From: Desulfobacterales bacterium
GTDB taxonomy: Bacteria > Desulfobacterota > DSM-4660 > Desulfatiglandales > B25-G16
Assembly (NCBI GenBank): GCA_013375335.1
Contig: JABXJZ010000066.1
Location: forward strand, 1 to 7,285
Reading direction: 5' to 3'
DNA length: 7,285 nt
The notes under the pieces are model-generated. The model made no database searches, was not told the DNA's origin, and saw nothing but the letters and a program-made list of their open reading frames with translations. The translations under genes were made by a program, and so were the position numbers. Of the stretch, positions 5,844-7,285 are shown in pieces (position 1 is the first letter of the stretch; every line of letters starts with the position of its first letter).

Positions 5844-7052
5844 ATGACTGAAAGGATGAAGAAGATTGTATTAGCCTACTCTGGTGGCCTTGACACATCG
5901 GTCATACCATCCTGGCTTAAGGAGACTTACAATTGCCCTGTCGTTGCCTATACAGCTGATCTTGGTCAGGAAGAAGGCATTGATGGACTAAAGAAAAGGG
6001 CCATGCAAGCAGGTGCAGACGAAGTAATTGTCGAGGATCTCAGGGAAGAGTTCGTAAGCGAATTCGTGTGGCCAGCCTTGAGGGCCAATGCCATTTATGA
6101 GAATAACTACCTTTTAGGTACCTCTCTTGCACGGCCGGTTATAGCTAAACATCAGGTAGCCGTAGCCAAGAGCATAGGTGCTGATTCAGTGAGCCATGGC
6201 GCCACTGGAAAGGGTAACGATCAGGTCAGGTTTGAGTTGGCCTACATGGCCTTAGATCCAACGCTAAGGATCATCGCTCCATGGAAGATATGGGATTTCA
6301 AGGGAAGAGAGGACCTCATTACATACGCCAGAAAAAAGGGTATACCCGTTCCCGTTACCAAGGAAAGGCCTTACAGCAGTGACAGGAACCTTCTCCATAT
6401 AAGCTTTGAGGGCGGAGTCCTAGAGGATCCATGGCAGGAACCATCTGAGGATATGTTTGCCATGTCCGTATCCCCCCAGAATGCCCCAGACAAGGCAACT
6501 TATGTGGAGATAGATTTTGAGGATGGAAACCCCGTGGCCATTGATGGAGTAAGACTTTCGCCTGCAAACCTCCTTAAGAGACTCAATGAGTTAGGGGGCA
6601 AAAACGGCATCGGTCGAGTTGATATAGTGGAAAACAGATATGTGGGTATGAAATCGAGGGGTGTCTATGAGACCCCGGGTGGGACGATCTTAAGGATTGC
6701 CCACATTGCAATCGAATCCATTACCATGGACAGGGAGGTTATGCATATAAGGGACGGCCTGACACCTAAGTACTCGGAGATGATTTACTATGGGTACTGG
6801 TTCGCCCCTGAAAGACAGATGCTCCAGCGTCTTATTGATGAGACGCAGCGAAACGTTACTGGTAGAGTGCGGCTTAAACTGTACAAAGGTAACTGCACCG
6901 TAGTAGGGAGAAAATCTGACTTCTCCCTGTACAGTGACGAATTCGTCACATTCGAAGGGGATACAGTATATAACCAGAAGGATGCAGAGGGCTTTATCAG
7001 GCTTAGTGGGCTTCGATTGAAGATTGGAAATCTCATGAGACAGGGAAAGTAA
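5844..7052 (+). CDS. argG: Argininosuccinate synthase
   Basis: This enzyme joins citrulline and aspartate using ATP to form argininosuccinate, the penultimate step of arginine synthesis. The 402 residues are the normal length for the type 1 family. The N-terminal PP-loop ATP pyrophosphatase motif is AYSGGLDTS (11-19). It is followed by YENNYLLGTSLARP (85-98), HGATGKGNDQVRFE (118-131, contacts to aspartate and citrulline), YSSDRNLLH (177-185), LEDPW (193-197) and GIGRVDIVENRYVGMKSRG (255-273), and TPGG (277-280). No key residue appears to be missing. ATG 5844 is preceded by AGGAG (5828-5832) and a GAGAG run nearer the start. ATG 5856, giving MKKIVLAYSGG, matches many family starts and is an alternative. 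The gene follows argD after 131 bases and its stop directly abuts the argH start. Confidence 0.97.
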   Translation: MTERMKKIVLAYSGGLDTSVIPSWLKETYNCPVVAYTADLGQEEGIDGLKKRAMQAGADEVIVEDLREEFVSEFVWPALRANAIYENNYLLGTSLARPVIAKHQVAVAKSIGADSVSHGATGKGNDQVRFELAYMALDPTLRIIAPWKIWDFKGREDLITYARKKGIPVPVTKERPYSSDRNLLHISFEGGVLEDPWQEPSEDMFAMSVSPQNAPDKATYVEIDFEDGNPVAIDGVRLSPANLLKRLNELGGKNGIGRVDIVENRYVGMKSRGVYETPGGTILRIAHIAIESITMDREVMHIRDGLTPKYSEMIYYGYWFAPERQMLQRLIDETQRNVTGRVRLKLYKGNCTVVGRKSDFSLYSDEFVTFEGDTVYNQKDAEGFIRLSGLRLKIGNLMRQGK

Positions 7053-7285
7053 ATGCGCGACAAGCTCTGGGGAGGTCGGTTCAGATCCGACACTGATAAA
7101 CTCGTAGATAGCTTCAATGCCTCCATACATTTCGATAAGAGGCTCTTTAGGGAGGATATTGAAGGGAGCATCGCGTACTGCAAGATGCTTGCAAAACAGG
7201 GTATAATCAGCAAGCAGGAGGCTGCAACGATCCTCAATGCCTTACGGGAAATTCACGGTGAAATAGAAAGAGGCACGTTCGCATT
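7053..7285 (+). CDS. argH: Argininosuccinate lyase, N-terminal part cut by the window edge
   Basis: This enzyme splits argininosuccinate into arginine and fumarate, the last step of the pathway. Only the first 77 codons are in the window, out of about 460 expected. They carry the family start: KLWGGRF (4-10), FNASIHFDKRL (21-31), then REDIEGSIAYCKMLAKQGII (33-52). ATG 7053 immediately follows the argG stop (TAA 7050-7052), with a GGGAAAG stretch (7043-7049) just upstream, so it is probably co-translated with argG. The active-site loop of the superfamily lies beyond the edge, so integrity of the whole gene cannot be judged. Confidence 0.95.
   Translation, partial: MRDKLWGGRFRSDTDKLVDSFNASIHFDKRLFREDIEGSIAYCKMLAKQGIISKQEAATILNALREIHGEIERGTFA

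Noticed and set aside
6690..7237. Minus-strand open frames across the end of argG and start of argH
   Set aside because: They cross two well-supported genes in antisense and show no protein family features.

Overview
The window reads as an ordinary chromosomal segment from an anaerobic bacterium, most likely of the Desulfobacterota (former Deltaproteobacteria) or a close neighbour. This is inferred from the gene order xerC-hslV-hslU followed directly by arginine biosynthesis genes, an order I recall from Geobacter-like genomes, and from a CooT-family nickel protein, which is typical of CO dehydrogenase-bearing anaerobes. AGA and AGG arginine codons are frequent in all the genes, so nothing looks recently transferred. 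Every complete gene is on the + strand.

Left region (1-588): a possible C-terminal tail of an upstream gene (2-130) runs into a plausible intrinsic terminator (72-128). Next is a small CooT-like gene (176-364) with a strong ribosome binding site. A second probable terminator (469-519) separates it from what follows, and the rest of the 224-base gap holds only a weak promoter candidate.

Middle region (589-3604): xerC (TTG start), hslV and hslU. XerC resolves chromosome dimers. HslV and HslU form a proteasome-like ATP-dependent protease. The order matches the codV-codW-codX part of the Bacillus cod operon. HslV probably starts at a TTG inside the open frame and is made with a propeptide that must be removed to expose its catalytic threonine. 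HslU probably starts at an internal ATG.

Right region (3623-7285): argB, argD, argG and the first 77 codons of argH. They cover N-acetylglutamate phosphorylation, acetylornithine transamination and the last two steps from citrulline to arginine. The ornithine carbamoyltransferase gene argF, usually between argD and argG in such clusters, is missing. Its place is taken by a 131-base gap that may hold a vestige of its start. Spacings are short (18 bases hslU-argB, 5 argB-argD, 0 argG-argH), so xerC through argH could be one transcriptional unit, with the argD-argG gap the likeliest site of extra control.

I found no RNA gene, insertion sequence, CRISPR array or prophage, and no convincing new multi-gene system. 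The points most worth a second look are the HslV start and propeptide, the missing argF, and the stand-alone CooT-like gene with its structured upstream region.
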